DNA from: Streptomyces neyagawaensis
Lineage (GTDB): Bacteria > Actinomycetota > Actinomycetes > Streptomycetales > Streptomycetaceae
Assembly: GCF_023516595.1 (NCBI RefSeq)
Contig: NZ_JAMGBG010000008.1
Location: 62,001 to 126,000, forward strand
DNA length: 64,000 bases
Reading direction: 5' to 3'
The position numbers and the translations under genes were made by a program. The notes below the pieces were generated by a model that saw nothing but the letters and a program-made list of their open reading frames with translations, searched no databases and was not told the origin of the DNA. Of the stretch, positions 1 through 8,599 are shown one piece after another (the first letter of the stretch is position 1; each line of letters starts with the position of its first letter).

Positions 1-1
1 C

Positions 2-2188
2 GACTTCCTGCACCGCGAGTTCGCGCGGCGCCTCGGGCAGGCCGACGTGGCGTTCGACCTGTGCGTCCAGCGGTACGTGGACGAGCGGCGCACCCCTGTC
101 GAGGACGCGTCGGTGGAGTGGAAGGACGCGGTGGCGCCGGCGGTGCCGATCGCGCGGCTCACCATCCCGAGCCAGGAGCTGGACGGCGCCGAGGCGCGGG
201 CCGCGGCGGGGCGCGTCGAGGACCTGACCTTCAACCCCTGGTACACGACCGACGAATTCCGGCCACTGGGGAACATCAACCGGGCGCGGAAGGCCGCGTA
301 CCGGGCGAGCGGCGCGCACCGTCTCGGGCTGCGCTTCGTCACCGCGGAACCCTTGCGCAACCGGCTCCTCGGCCGTCCCGTGGGGGCCGCGATGGCGCTG
401 CTGAACCGGTACGTCCCCTGGCACCGGCTGCCGGTGTCGCTGAGCCTGCTGAACCTGGTGTTCCTGCGGAAGGTGCTGCGCCGGCTGAACCTGATCGACA
501 CCGAGCCGGGCGAGGCGCCGCCCCAGACCCAGCCCGTGCCGGAGCCGATCCCGGAGCGGCTGCGCACGGAGCGGTCGTACGACGGGACGTACAACGACCT
601 GTCCGAGCCGAGGATGGGCGCGGTCGGTGCCGCCTTCGGCCGCAATCTGGCACCGGACCACCGGCCGGACCTCTTCGACGTCCCGAACCCGGTCACGGTC
701 AGCCGTCAGCTGCTGCACCGCGAGAGCTTCGTGCCCGCGACCTCGCTCAATGTGCTGGCGGCGGCATGGATCCAGTTCCAGGTGCACGACTGGGTCAACC
801 ACCGCCGCCACAAGCCCGGCGACCGCAGTGTGGAGGTGCCGCTCCCGCCCGGACACGGCGGATGGCACAACACCCCGAACGGGCCGGCCGAGAACGTGAT
901 GCGGTTCGCGGAGAACGAGGGCATCGAACGGCCGGGGCAGCCGCCGATCCTGTTCGCCAACAGCGCCTCCCACTGGTGGGACGGCTCCGAGGTGTACGGG
1001 GCGGACGAGCGGACCGCGCGGTTCCTCCGGGAGGCCGACGGACGTGCCGAACTCCGTTTGGAGGAAGGCCACTTGCCGATGAACGGCAACGGCATCCCGC
1101 TCACCGGGTTCAACGAGAGCTGGTGGATGGGGCTCAGCGCGATGCACACGCTGTTCGCCCGCGAGCACAACGCGGTCTGCGCGGCGCTGCGCGCCGAGTA
1201 CCCGACGATGAGCGAGGAACGGATCTACCACACCGCCCGGCTGGTGGTCTCCGCGCTGATCGCGAAGATCCACACGGTGGAGTGGACCCCGGCGATCCTC
1301 GCCACCGAGGCGATCGACGTCGCGCTGCACACCAACTGGTCGGGCCCGCCGAAGAACTGGCTGAACCAGCTGGGGCTGTGGCTGTTCGAGGCGCACTCGC
1401 TGACCGGCATCCCGAAGACGCTGCCGGACCACCACACGGCGCCGTACTCGCTGACGGAGGACTTCGTCACCGTCTACCGCATGCATCCGCTGATCCCGGA
1501 CGACTACGAGCTGCGTGAGCACCAGTTCGGGCGGCGCCTGGAGACGGTGGGCTTCCCGGACATCCAGGGCGGCGCCGCCGAGACGCAGATCCGCAAGACG
1601 GGCCTCGCGAACTCCCTGTACTCGTTCGGCATCGCCCACCCGGGCGCGATCACCCTGCACAACTTCCCGCGCTCGCTCCAGCGGTTCGAGCGCGACGGGG
1701 AGATCATCGACCTGTCGGTGGTGGACCTCGTCCGCACCAGGCGGCGCGGGGTGCCGCGCTACAACGACTTCCGGGCCGGGCTGCACAAGCCGCGGATCCG
1801 TTCGTTCGAGGAGTTGACGGAGAACGCGGAGACCGTGGCCCGGCTGAAGGACGTGTACCGCGACGTCGACGAGATCGACACCGTGGTGGGGCTGTTCGCG
1901 GAGAACCCGCCGGAGGGCTTCGGGTTCAGCGACACCGCGTTCCGGATCTTCATCCTGATGGCCAGTCGGCGGCTCCAGAGCGACCGCTTCCTGACGGTCG
2001 ACTACCGGCCGGAGGTCTACACACCGCTCGGCATCGACTGGGTCGAGAAGGGCGGCATGAACTCCGTCGTCCTGCGCCACTGTCCGGAGCTGGCGCCGCT
2101 GCTCCCGCGCGGGGCGAGCGCGTTCGCTCCGTGGCGGACGGTGCGGCCGACGGACAACGGCACCACGAGCGACGGCGGTTCACCATGA
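2..2188 (+). CDS. Catalase-like / cyclooxygenase-like haem dioxygenase fusion (5' end outside window)
   Basis: The frame is already open at the left edge, so the N-terminus lies outside; the first in-window GTG (47) is an internal Val codon. About 728 residues are visible. The first ~100 resemble the end of a catalase-related haem domain (FNPW then RPLGNINRARKAAY, about 230-300). An animal-haem-peroxidase domain follows: distal His in VHDWVNH (785-787), then VYRMHPLIPDD with Tyr at 1475-1477 and proximal His at 1484-1486. That Tyr-x-x-His spacing is the catalytic Tyr/proximal His arrangement of cyclooxygenases and plant alpha-dioxygenases. Dioxygenases with this Tyr oxygenate fatty acids, and catalase-related domains can rearrange the hydroperoxides. 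I infer a fused oxylipin synthase; a plain peroxidase is the alternative. The next gene starts 66 bp on and is probably co-transcribed. Confidence 0.75.
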   Translation, partial: DFLHREFARRLGQADVAFDLCVQRYVDERRTPVEDASVEWKDAVAPAVPIARLTIPSQELDGAEARAAAGRVEDLTFNPWYTTDEFRPLGNINRARKAAYRASGAHRLGLRFVTAEPLRNRLLGRPVGAAMALLNRYVPWHRLPVSLSLLNLVFLRKVLRRLNLIDTEPGEAPPQTQPVPEPIPERLRTERSYDGTYNDLSEPRMGAVGAAFGRNLAPDHRPDLFDVPNPVTVSRQLLHRESFVPATSLNVLAAAWIQFQVHDWVNHRRHKPGDRSVEVPLPPGHGGWHNTPNGPAENVMRFAENEGIERPGQPPILFANSASHWWDGSEVYGADERTARFLREADGRAELRLEEGHLPMNGNGIPLTGFNESWWMGLSAMHTLFAREHNAVCAALRAEYPTMSEERIYHTARLVVSALIAKIHTVEWTPAILATEAIDVALHTNWSGPPKNWLNQLGLWLFEAHSLTGIPKTLPDHHTAPYSLTEDFVTVYRMHPLIPDDYELREHQFGRRLETVGFPDIQGGAAETQIRKTGLANSLYSFGIAHPGAITLHNFPRSLQRFERDGEIIDLSVVDLVRTRRRGVPRYNDFRAGLHKPRIRSFEELTENAETVARLKDVYRDVDEIDTVVGLFAENPPEGFGFSDTAFRIFILMASRRLQSDRFLTVDYRPEVYTPLGIDWVEKGGMNSVVLRHCPELAPLLPRGASAFAPWRTVRPTDNGTTSDGGSP

Positions 2189-2254
2189 CGCCGTGACCCA
2201 CGGCCCGGGGTGCGGTACGGCCCCGGGCCCTGAACCACACAACGGGGGAACAGC

Positions 2255-3682
2255 ATGACCTTCACCGACAACCCGTCCGGGCTGCCCGGGGACGAGCACT
2301 CCGGCACGACCGGCCTCACCGCGTCCACCCATCCCGGCCTCGCCGACCTCTTCCGGCGTCCGCTGCTGAACACCGTGTGGCGGCGCCGTACCCACCGGGT
2401 CAGCCGGGGCGCCAAGGTGTCCGCGGGGACCATGACCTACACCTCCTCCCACGCCGTGCGCCCGCTGACGGAGCTGGAGGAGGCGGTGCTGATCGCGATC
2501 ACCGGCACCACGGGGCTGACCATGCCCGACCGGCCCTTCGAGGACCCGGACAACGGCACACCCATCATGTCCAAGCCCAACCTGACGATGGCGGGCCGCA
2601 CCGCCGGGAGCCCGGACAACGCCCAGGGCACCCACTTCTTCCTCATCAACGACTCGGGCACCTACTTCCTGCGCAGGCTGCCGCCGGCGCCGGACGAGCC
2701 GTTCGACGCCGAGACCCTGGTGGCACGGGCGCACCGGGCGAAGGTGAAGGTGCTGGACCACCGGCTCGACGTCGCGCCGGGCAAGCGGGACTTCCCCGCG
2801 TACCTCGACTCGAACCGCTTCCTGTCCAACCTGCCGGGCACGACCCTGCTGTTCCCGGTGGTGGACCTCTCCCACCAGTACGTCAACGCCCTGATGTATC
2901 TGCTGACGCAGCCGGACGGCGCCCGCCCCACGTTCGTCGACGACCGCAACTTCTACCGCCCGGCGGGGGTGCGCAAGTGGGTCAGGAACGGCTTCCTGAA
3001 CGGCGATCTGAAGCTGCCGCTCGGCGCCCTCGGCCCCATGCGCACCCAGATCGAGGCCGATCTGCTGCTGCAGAACCTGATGCTCACCGCCGAGGCGATG
3101 GGCCTCGGCGCCTGGATCCACGCGTCCGTGAACCCGCAGATCGCCCTCGGCGACCCCAAGTTCTCCCGGGCGTACGGCAGGATGCTCGGCTTCGACTTCG
3201 TCACCCCGCGCTGGCGTCCCGCCGACATCCTCCGCTGGCACATCCCCCTGCCGAAGTACGCGACGGTGCGCGCGCACCCGGTGGGTCTGCGCTCCCCCGA
3301 CGGGGAGCAGTTGATCGCCGCGGCCTGCCCGCCCGCGTTCCCGTCCATGGCCGAGGCCGTACGGACGATCATCGACGCGAAGTTCGGCAAGGACGGCGTC
3401 TACACGGACCGTGACGTCTTCGCCCGTATCTACCGGGAGGACTACGGGCAGCGGTATCTCACGGAGGCCAGCGAGTACGACGACCGGGTCGTGGAGTGCG
3501 CCCGTGACGTCTGCGAGTACGTCCTGCGCACCCACGGCCGCTTCCCCGCGCACACGGACGCCATCCATGTGCCGGGCGTGTGGCTCCAGGTCCATCACGT
3601 GGAGAACGAGTACTACGACCGGTTCTTCGTGAACGGCCTCACGGACGCGCACCGCTCCCACGACTTTGTCTGGGGCCACTGA
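2255..3682 (+). CDS. Nitroreductase-superfamily-like protein of unknown function
   Basis: 475 residues with ATG after AACGGGGGAA. The segment LTELEEAVLIAITGTTGL near residue 70 and the helix LLLQNLMLTAEAMGLGAWIH near residue 270 resemble the two conserved parts of FMN-binding nitroreductase-fold proteins, but the overall sequence is not a standard nitroreductase and I cannot point to a full flavin site. There is no signal peptide or membrane segment. The C-terminal third (YREDYGQRYLTEASEYDDR, HVENEYYDRFF) is unknown to me. It sits just downstream of the haem dioxygenase fusion, so it may reduce or otherwise process the same oxidised lipid; that is inference from position only. Confidence 0.6.
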   Translation: MTFTDNPSGLPGDEHSGTTGLTASTHPGLADLFRRPLLNTVWRRRTHRVSRGAKVSAGTMTYTSSHAVRPLTELEEAVLIAITGTTGLTMPDRPFEDPDNGTPIMSKPNLTMAGRTAGSPDNAQGTHFFLINDSGTYFLRRLPPAPDEPFDAETLVARAHRAKVKVLDHRLDVAPGKRDFPAYLDSNRFLSNLPGTTLLFPVVDLSHQYVNALMYLLTQPDGARPTFVDDRNFYRPAGVRKWVRNGFLNGDLKLPLGALGPMRTQIEADLLLQNLMLTAEAMGLGAWIHASVNPQIALGDPKFSRAYGRMLGFDFVTPRWRPADILRWHIPLPKYATVRAHPVGLRSPDGEQLIAAACPPAFPSMAEAVRTIIDAKFGKDGVYTDRDVFARIYREDYGQRYLTEASEYDDRVVECARDVCEYVLRTHGRFPAHTDAIHVPGVWLQVHHVENEYYDRFFVNGLTDAHRSHDFVWGH

Positions 3683-3737
3683 CCGGCCGAAACGGGGTGG
3701 TTGACAGGTACAAGTGTCGCGGGTGAGAGTCCCGTTG

Positions 3738-5213
3738 ATGATGATCGACGACCTCACCCCGGCCGAGCGACGCGTCTGGGAGGCCTTCCCCCGCGGTGTC
3801 TCGGTGGACTTCGGCGCCGCCGAGGACGGAGCCACCGACGACGGGGCCACGGAGGGACCTGATGGGGGTCCCGGAAGGACCGTGCGGGCGGCGGTCCTGC
3901 GGACACTGCTCCTCACCGCGCCCCGCGAGGAGGGCGAGGTCGCCGCGCTCAAGATCTCGGGGGCCCGGATCACCGGCACGCTGGATCTGAAGTACGCGAC
4001 GGTCGACAGCGTCGTACGGCTCAGCGACTGCCGCTTCGAGGAGGTCCCGGACCTCTCCGGCGCGCAGCTCGCCTATCTCAACCTCACCGGCTCCGTGCTG
4101 CCGGGACTGCGGTCGGCGCGGGTCCGGGTCGACGGCGGACTGCGGCTGACGCGCTGCCGGTTCGGGGGCCCGGTGAAGCTGACGGGGGCGCAGATCTCCG
4201 GGACCCTGTTCATGGAGCGGGCCGAGTTCACCGCGCCGGACGGCGAGGAACCGGCGCTGCGGCTGAACCAGGCCGAGGTCGGCGAGGAGTTGTGCGCCCC
4301 CGGGCTGCGGGCGCGGGGCGAGGTCAGGCTCGCCGGCGCGCGGGTCGCCGGATCCGTCAACCTCAACGACGCCCGCCTGGACCGGCGGGACGGCGTCGCG
4401 CTCACCGCCGAGACGCTCACCGCCGAGGCCGACGTGGAGCTGCGTCGCGCGCAGGTGCGGGGCCGGGTCGAGATGCGCGGCGCCCGCGTCGCGGGGCGCC
4501 TGGATCTGTCGTACGCGCGTCTGGCGCACCCCGGCGGCACGGCGTTACGGGCCAGCAGTTGCGTCGTCGGTGAACTGTGGCTGCGCGGCGGCCCCCGGAT
4601 GGAGGGCGTCCTCAACCTCCGTCGCTCGCAGATCGAGGTCCTGCTCATGGAACCCGACGTGGTGCCCGCGCAGGTACGCCTCAACGACCTGACCTACACC
4701 TCGCTCCTGTCGCATCTCCCGGCGCCGCGGCGGCTGCCGATGCTGGCGCGGGACGACGACGGGTTCATCCCCCACTCCTACGAGCAGTTGACCGCCGCGT
4801 ACCGTCGCATCGGCGACGATGACGCGGCCCGTCTGGTGCAGCTCGCCAAGCAGCGCCGGCGACGGGCCACCCTCCCCTGGTACGGGCGGCTGTGGGGCCT
4901 CGTCCAGGACGCGACCGTCGGCTACGGGTTCCGTCCGCTGCGCGCGGCCGTCTGGCTGCTGTCCCTGCTGGCGGTGGGCTCGGTGGCGTACGCCCTGCAC
5001 CCGCCGGAGCCCCTGAAGGCCGACGAGGCGCCGGAGTTCAACGCGGTCTTCTACACCCTCGACCTGCTGCTGCCGATCATCGACTTCGGTCAGGAACGGG
5101 CGTACGCGCCCGAGGGTGGGGGGCAGTGGCTGTCGTACGTCCTCGTCATCACGGGCTGGATCCTGGCCACGACGGTGGTCACGGGTGTGACGCGCACCGT
5201 CAGCCGCCAGTGA
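3738..5213 (+). CDS. Repeat-rich protein with C-terminal membrane segments
   Basis: I chose ATG 3738 (491 residues), preceded by a GAGAG stretch; GTG 3714 or ATG 3741 are possible. Residues ~60-340 are a run of short beta-rich repeats related to pentapeptide-repeat solenoids (ISGARITGTLDLKYA, ITRC/LTGAQISGTLFMERA, RGARVAGRLDLSYA type units). The C-terminal part has two hydrophobic segments (AVWLLSLLAVGSVAYAL near 4960 and YVLVITGWILATTVVTGV near 5140), probably membrane-spanning. Similar Streptomyces proteins are often labelled membrane-associated oxidoreductase, but I see no cofactor motif. One Leu is encoded by TTA (4545-4547), which would make translation depend on the bldA tRNA. The gene is convergent with the small membrane protein at 5229, with a 15-bp gap. 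Confidence 0.7.
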   Translation: MMIDDLTPAERRVWEAFPRGVSVDFGAAEDGATDDGATEGPDGGPGRTVRAAVLRTLLLTAPREEGEVAALKISGARITGTLDLKYATVDSVVRLSDCRFEEVPDLSGAQLAYLNLTGSVLPGLRSARVRVDGGLRLTRCRFGGPVKLTGAQISGTLFMERAEFTAPDGEEPALRLNQAEVGEELCAPGLRARGEVRLAGARVAGSVNLNDARLDRRDGVALTAETLTAEADVELRRAQVRGRVEMRGARVAGRLDLSYARLAHPGGTALRASSCVVGELWLRGGPRMEGVLNLRRSQIEVLLMEPDVVPAQVRLNDLTYTSLLSHLPAPRRLPMLARDDDGFIPHSYEQLTAAYRRIGDDDAARLVQLAKQRRRRATLPWYGRLWGLVQDATVGYGFRPLRAAVWLLSLLAVGSVAYALHPPEPLKADEAPEFNAVFYTLDLLLPIIDFGQERAYAPEGGGQWLSYVLVITGWILATTVVTGVTRTVSRQ

Positions 5214-5228
5214 GCAGGCGTCGGCCCT

Positions 5229-5426
5229 TCAGTGTCGCGAGCCGGCCGTCCTCCCTGCCTGGACGAGACCCAGGAGGACCAGGCAGCCGCCGACGGCCAT
5301 CAGGACCACTCCCACCTTGGTGAGGGTGAGAACCGGGATCTCGACGCCGCCGGTGAACAGCTTCAGGGCCAGGCCGACGAGGAAGGTCGCGGATCCTTCG
5401 GTCAGGTTCTTGGAGGCAGGACTCAC
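5229..5426 (-). CDS. Small two-helix membrane protein (DUF5708-like)
   Basis: 65 residues from a GTG start at 5426. Two hydrophobic segments (SATFLVGLALKLFTGG and LTKVGVVLMAVGGCLVLLG) are joined by a short loop, giving a hairpin in the membrane. It looks like the small Streptomyces family I remember as DUF5708; no function is known to me. It is convergent with the repeat-rich membrane protein and lies 175 bp from the QsuB-type gene, so it is probably transcribed separately. Confidence 0.6.
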   Translation of the reverse strand: MSPASKNLTEGSATFLVGLALKLFTGGVEIPVLTLTKVGVVLMAVGGCLVLLGLVQAGRTAGSRH

Positions 5427-5601
5427 TGCTCGGCTCTTTCCGTCGAAGACACACCACGCTCACGTGCGGCCGGTGAGGGGATCGGCTTCATCGTAGGAAG
5501 AGCGGGGGCGGCGGCTCGTCAGTCCTCCGGACGATCCCGCGCTGCATCGTTCGATGGACCGCGACGGACGTTCGTCCCGGTCCGGTCGTCGACGACCCGC
5601 G

Positions 5602-7392
5602 TCATCCGACGGGGCGGCGGCCGTGCTGGGCGGCAAGGCGTACGGGGGCGTTCTGGGCTCCGTAGCCGCGGTAGTCGCCGTCGCGTTGGACGAGTTCGAA
5701 GAAGACGCGGCCGACGGTCTCGGTGTAGCAGTGGCGGAAGACGCCGTCCGCGTCGCGGTCGTAGAGGATGCCGAGTTCGCGGTACGTCTCCAGCTCGCCG
5801 TCGGCGAACTCGAAGCGGGCGGCCAGGTCGTCGTGGTAGTTGGCGGGGACGGCGAGGAGCCGGCCCCCGGCGGCACGGAAGGCGCGGGCCGCGGCGACCA
5901 CGTCGTCCGTGGTGAGGGCGATGTGCTGGGCGCGGGCGGAGTCGTCCGTGGGGGCCGGGCCGACGCTCAGGGCGATCCGGACACTGCCGTCGGCGTTGCT
6001 GACGGGGCGGCTGCGGAACAGGCCGTAGGGGTCGGCGACGTCCACGCTCTCGTGGGCGGGCAGGCCGAGGACGGTCCGGTGGAAGAGGGCCGCCTCGTCG
6101 AACTGGTGCCAGGGCTGGGTGAGCGCGAGGTGGTCCACGCGCTGGAGGTGGTGGGCGGGTTCCGCGTGGGGCAGGGGACGGAAGTCGTCCGTCCAGCTGG
6201 GGAGTTCGGGGCGGTCGGTGGCGCAGAAGAAGAGTTCGGTGCCGTCGGGGGCGGCGACCGCGTCGAGGGCGACGTCCTCGGGGGCGCGGCGGCGGGGCAG
6301 CACCGGGGCGAGCAGGGCCTCCGCGCGGCGGGCGGCGCCCGCCGGGTCGGGTGACTCCAGGCCGATCGCGGCGAGTTGGGTGCCGTCGCGGCGGGCCGCC
6401 GGGCCGGTGTTGACCAGGACCCGTGCCTCGCCCTGCCGCCACAGGTCCACCGGCTTGCTGCGGTGGCGGGCGGTGCGGGCGAAGCCGAGGGCGCCGAGCA
6501 GGGCGGCCACGGGCTCGGCGTCGGGGGTGACGAGTTCGGTGAACGCGACGCCGGTGGGCACGACGGGCTCCGGCAGCGTGGCCAGGCCCGTCGCCTCCTG
6601 GAGCATCAGCAGGGAGCGGTGGGCGTCGACGGCGGTGGGGCCTGCCTCGGCCTGCCGGAACACGTCGTTGAAGACCTCCAGGGACAGGGGGCCCTGGTAT
6701 CCCGCCGCCCGCACATGCCGGACGAGGCCCGCGAGGTCGAAGCCGCCCTGGCCGGGGAAGCAGCGGTAGTGGCGGCTCCACTGGAGCACGTCCATCGCCA
6801 TCAGCGGGGCGTCGGCCAGCTGGAGGAAGAAGATCTTCTCGCCGGGGATGTCCTCGATGCCCTTGGGGTCGGAGCCCCGGGCGAGGATGTGGAAACTGTC
6901 GAGGCAGGTGCCGAGCGCGGGGTGGTCGGCGGCCTCGACGATGCGCCAGGCGTGGTCGTACGTGCTGACGTGCCGCCCCCAGGCCAGCGCCTCGTAGGCG
7001 ACGCGGATCCCGAAGTCCTGGGCGAGTTCGGCGAGCCGGTGCAGCTGGGCGGCGGCGAGGGCGTCGTCGTCCTCGGCGAGCGGATGGACGCTGGAGCACA
7101 CGAGGACCGTGTCGGCGCCGAGCCGCCGCATCAGCTCGAACTTGTGCCGGGCCCGCCGCAGGTTCCGGTCGAACTCGTCCGCCGGCACGGCCTCGATGTC
7201 CCGCATCGGCTGGTACAGGTCGATGCCCAGTCCCAGGTCGGCGCACCGGGCGCGGATCTCCTCCGGCGAGAGCGGACTGGCCAGCAGATCGTTCTCGAAG
7301 ATCTCCACCCCGTCGAACCCGGCCCGCGCGGCGGCGGTGAGCTTCTCGGTGAGGGACCCGCTGAGGGAGACGGTGGCGATGGCTGTGCGCAT
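5602..7392 (-). CDS. qsuB: 3-dehydroshikimate dehydratase with C-terminal HPPD-like domain
   Basis: 596 residues, ATG after GAGGAG. The N-terminal half (1-~285) is a xylose-isomerase-like TIM barrel (FDGVEIFENDL, VAYEALAWGRH, TCLDSFHILARG, LSLEVFNDVFR) as in AsbF/QuiC dehydratases, with Glu, His and Asp residues suited to a divalent metal. The C-terminal half (~290-596) has two vicinal-oxygen-chelate modules resembling 4-hydroxyphenylpyruvate dioxygenase (HLQRVDHLALTQPWHQFDEA; VFFELVQRDGDYRGYG). This two-part layout is that of Corynebacterium QsuB, which turns 3-dehydroshikimate into protocatechuate. It lies 184 bp after the dehydrogenase gene, with a tandem repeat between them, and is presumably in the same TetR-controlled operon. 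Dioxygenase activity of the second half is not established. Confidence 0.9.
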   Translation of the reverse strand: MRTAIATVSLSGSLTEKLTAAARAGFDGVEIFENDLLASPLSPEEIRARCADLGLGIDLYQPMRDIEAVPADEFDRNLRRARHKFELMRRLGADTVLVCSSVHPLAEDDDALAAAQLHRLAELAQDFGIRVAYEALAWGRHVSTYDHAWRIVEAADHPALGTCLDSFHILARGSDPKGIEDIPGEKIFFLQLADAPLMAMDVLQWSRHYRCFPGQGGFDLAGLVRHVRAAGYQGPLSLEVFNDVFRQAEAGPTAVDAHRSLLMLQEATGLATLPEPVVPTGVAFTELVTPDAEPVAALLGALGFARTARHRSKPVDLWRQGEARVLVNTGPAARRDGTQLAAIGLESPDPAGAARRAEALLAPVLPRRRAPEDVALDAVAAPDGTELFFCATDRPELPSWTDDFRPLPHAEPAHHLQRVDHLALTQPWHQFDEAALFHRTVLGLPAHESVDVADPYGLFRSRPVSNADGSVRIALSVGPAPTDDSARAQHIALTTDDVVAAARAFRAAGGRLLAVPANYHDDLAARFEFADGELETYRELGILYDRDADGVFRHCYTETVGRVFFELVQRDGDYRGYGAQNAPVRLAAQHGRRPVG

Positions 7393-7413
7393 GGTGCTGC
7401 TCCTCTATTCCAG

Positions 7414-7550
7414 CTGTGCTGCCGACGACCGGGTGAGGCAGGCTGTACTGCCGACGACCGGGTGATTTCGTCTGTGCTGCCGACGCCGGGCGAGGCCGAC
7501 TGTGCTGCCGACGCCGGGCGAGGCCGACTGTGCTGCCGACGATCGGGACG
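7414..7550 (-). repeat. Five-copy 28/29-bp intercistronic tandem repeat
   Basis: Five consecutive units begin at 7414, 7443, 7472, 7500 and 7528 (29, 29, 28, 28 and 23 nt). All share the core CTGTGCTGCCGACG; units 3 and 4 are identical over 28 nt. The array fills most of the gap between the qsuD-type stop (7577) and the qsuB-type start (7392), so it would be part of the polycistronic mRNA leader of qsuB. There is no spacer diversity, so it is not a CRISPR. Confidence 0.85.
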
Positions 7551-7576
7551 GTCCCCTCAGGGACGCGGCGACGCGG

Positions 7577-8476
7577 CTAGCGCGCGGCCCCCGCGACCCC
7601 GGCCAGCTCGGCGATGTCGGCCAGCATGCGGGTCGCGTCCGCCTCCCTCCCCGTGAACAGGCGGAACGCGTCCGCCGCCTGGAACACCGCCATCCCTCCC
7701 CCGTCCAGCGTGGCGCACCCCATCGTGCGGGCCGTGCGCAGCAGCTCCGTCTCCAGGGGGCGGTACACCACCTCGGCCACCCACAGCCCGGGGTGCAGCA
7801 GCTCCGCGGCGAAGGGCAGGCCGGGGTGCGCGGCCATTCCGGTCGGCGTCGCGTGCACCACGCCGTCGGCCCGGCCGAGCAGCGCCGGCAACGCGTCCGG
7901 GGTCGCGGCGGCCGCGCGTCCCGCGCCGAAGTGCCGGTCGAGGGCAGTGGCGAGGCCGGCCGCGCGGTCGGACATCGCGTCGACGACGGTGACGTGCTCC
8001 GCGCCGAGGGTGAGCATGGCGTGGGCGACGGCCGCACCGGCGCCGCCGGCGCCCAGCTGCACGACCTTCTCCAGCGGGACGTCGGGCAGGCCGCGGGCGA
8101 AGGACGCGGCGAAGCCGGTGACGTCCGTGTTGTGGCCGATGGCGCGGCCGTCCTCGAAGACCACGGTGTTGACGGCGCCGAGCGCGGCGGCCCCCGGCGC
8201 GAGCGCGTCGAGATGCTCGATGACGAGCTGCTTGCAGGGGTGGGTGATGTTCAGCCCGTCGAAGCCGAGGTCCCGGGCGGCGCGCACCAGGTCCCCCACC
8301 GCCTCGGGGCCGACGCCGACGCGGTCGATGTCGATCAGCCGGTACAGGTACCGCAGCCCCTGCCGGTCGGCCTCCCGCTGGTGCAGCGCGGGGCTGAGCG
8401 AGGGCCCGATGCCGGAGCCGATGAGGCCGACGAGATACGCGTCACGGGTCGGGGCGGGGGTCGAGACCTGGGGCAC
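7577..8476 (-). CDS. qsuD: Quinate/shikimate dehydrogenase (catabolic AroE type)
   Basis: 299 residues from GTG 8476, chosen because AGGAGG lies 8 nt upstream. The substrate site is visible: SLSPALH (the SxS motif), NITHPCKQ with the catalytic Lys, and HNTDVTGF with the Asp. The Rossmann motif GAGGAGAAV follows near residue 135. NITHPCKQ is what I associate with catabolic NAD-dependent quinate/shikimate dehydrogenases such as QsuD, rather than biosynthetic AroE. It would oxidise quinate or shikimate to the 3-dehydro acids that the downstream dehydratase converts to protocatechuate. A near-palindromic operator overlaps the promoter region 24 bp upstream of the start. Confidence 0.88.
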   Translation of the reverse strand: MPQVSTPAPTRDAYLVGLIGSGIGPSLSPALHQREADRQGLRYLYRLIDIDRVGVGPEAVGDLVRAARDLGFDGLNITHPCKQLVIEHLDALAPGAAALGAVNTVVFEDGRAIGHNTDVTGFAASFARGLPDVPLEKVVQLGAGGAGAAVAHAMLTLGAEHVTVVDAMSDRAAGLATALDRHFGAGRAAAATPDALPALLGRADGVVHATPTGMAAHPGLPFAAELLHPGLWVAEVVYRPLETELLRTARTMGCATLDGGGMAVFQAADAFRLFTGREADATRMLADIAELAGVAGAAR

Positions 8477-8499
8477 GGCGGGGCCTCCTGAGCGGCTCT

Positions 8500-8523
8500 C
8501 TAATGTACGAACTAGTACGTTAG
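8500..8523. promoter_or_regulatory. Operator O1 of the quinate/shikimate TetR regulator
   Basis: A 24-bp near-palindrome with half-sites CTAATGTAC and GTACGTTAG around an ACTAGT-type centre. It lies between the divergent qsuD-type gene (start 8476) and the TetR gene (start 8600), where one repressor could block both promoters. A related site is found at 9363-9386. Confidence 0.75.
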
Positions 8524-8599
8524 TGATAGCACCCCGGATCGACCAGGGGAAGCCCTCTTCTACAATCGCGGTCACTGGCCCCTTGCCCGAAGGAACGCG

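Noticed and set aside
2180..3979. 599-codon minus-strand open frame opposite the nitroreductase-like gene
   Set aside because: Composition-driven shadow; no motif or ribosome site.
7414..7550. CRISPR array
   Set aside because: Units are contiguous repeats without unique spacers and no cas genes are near.
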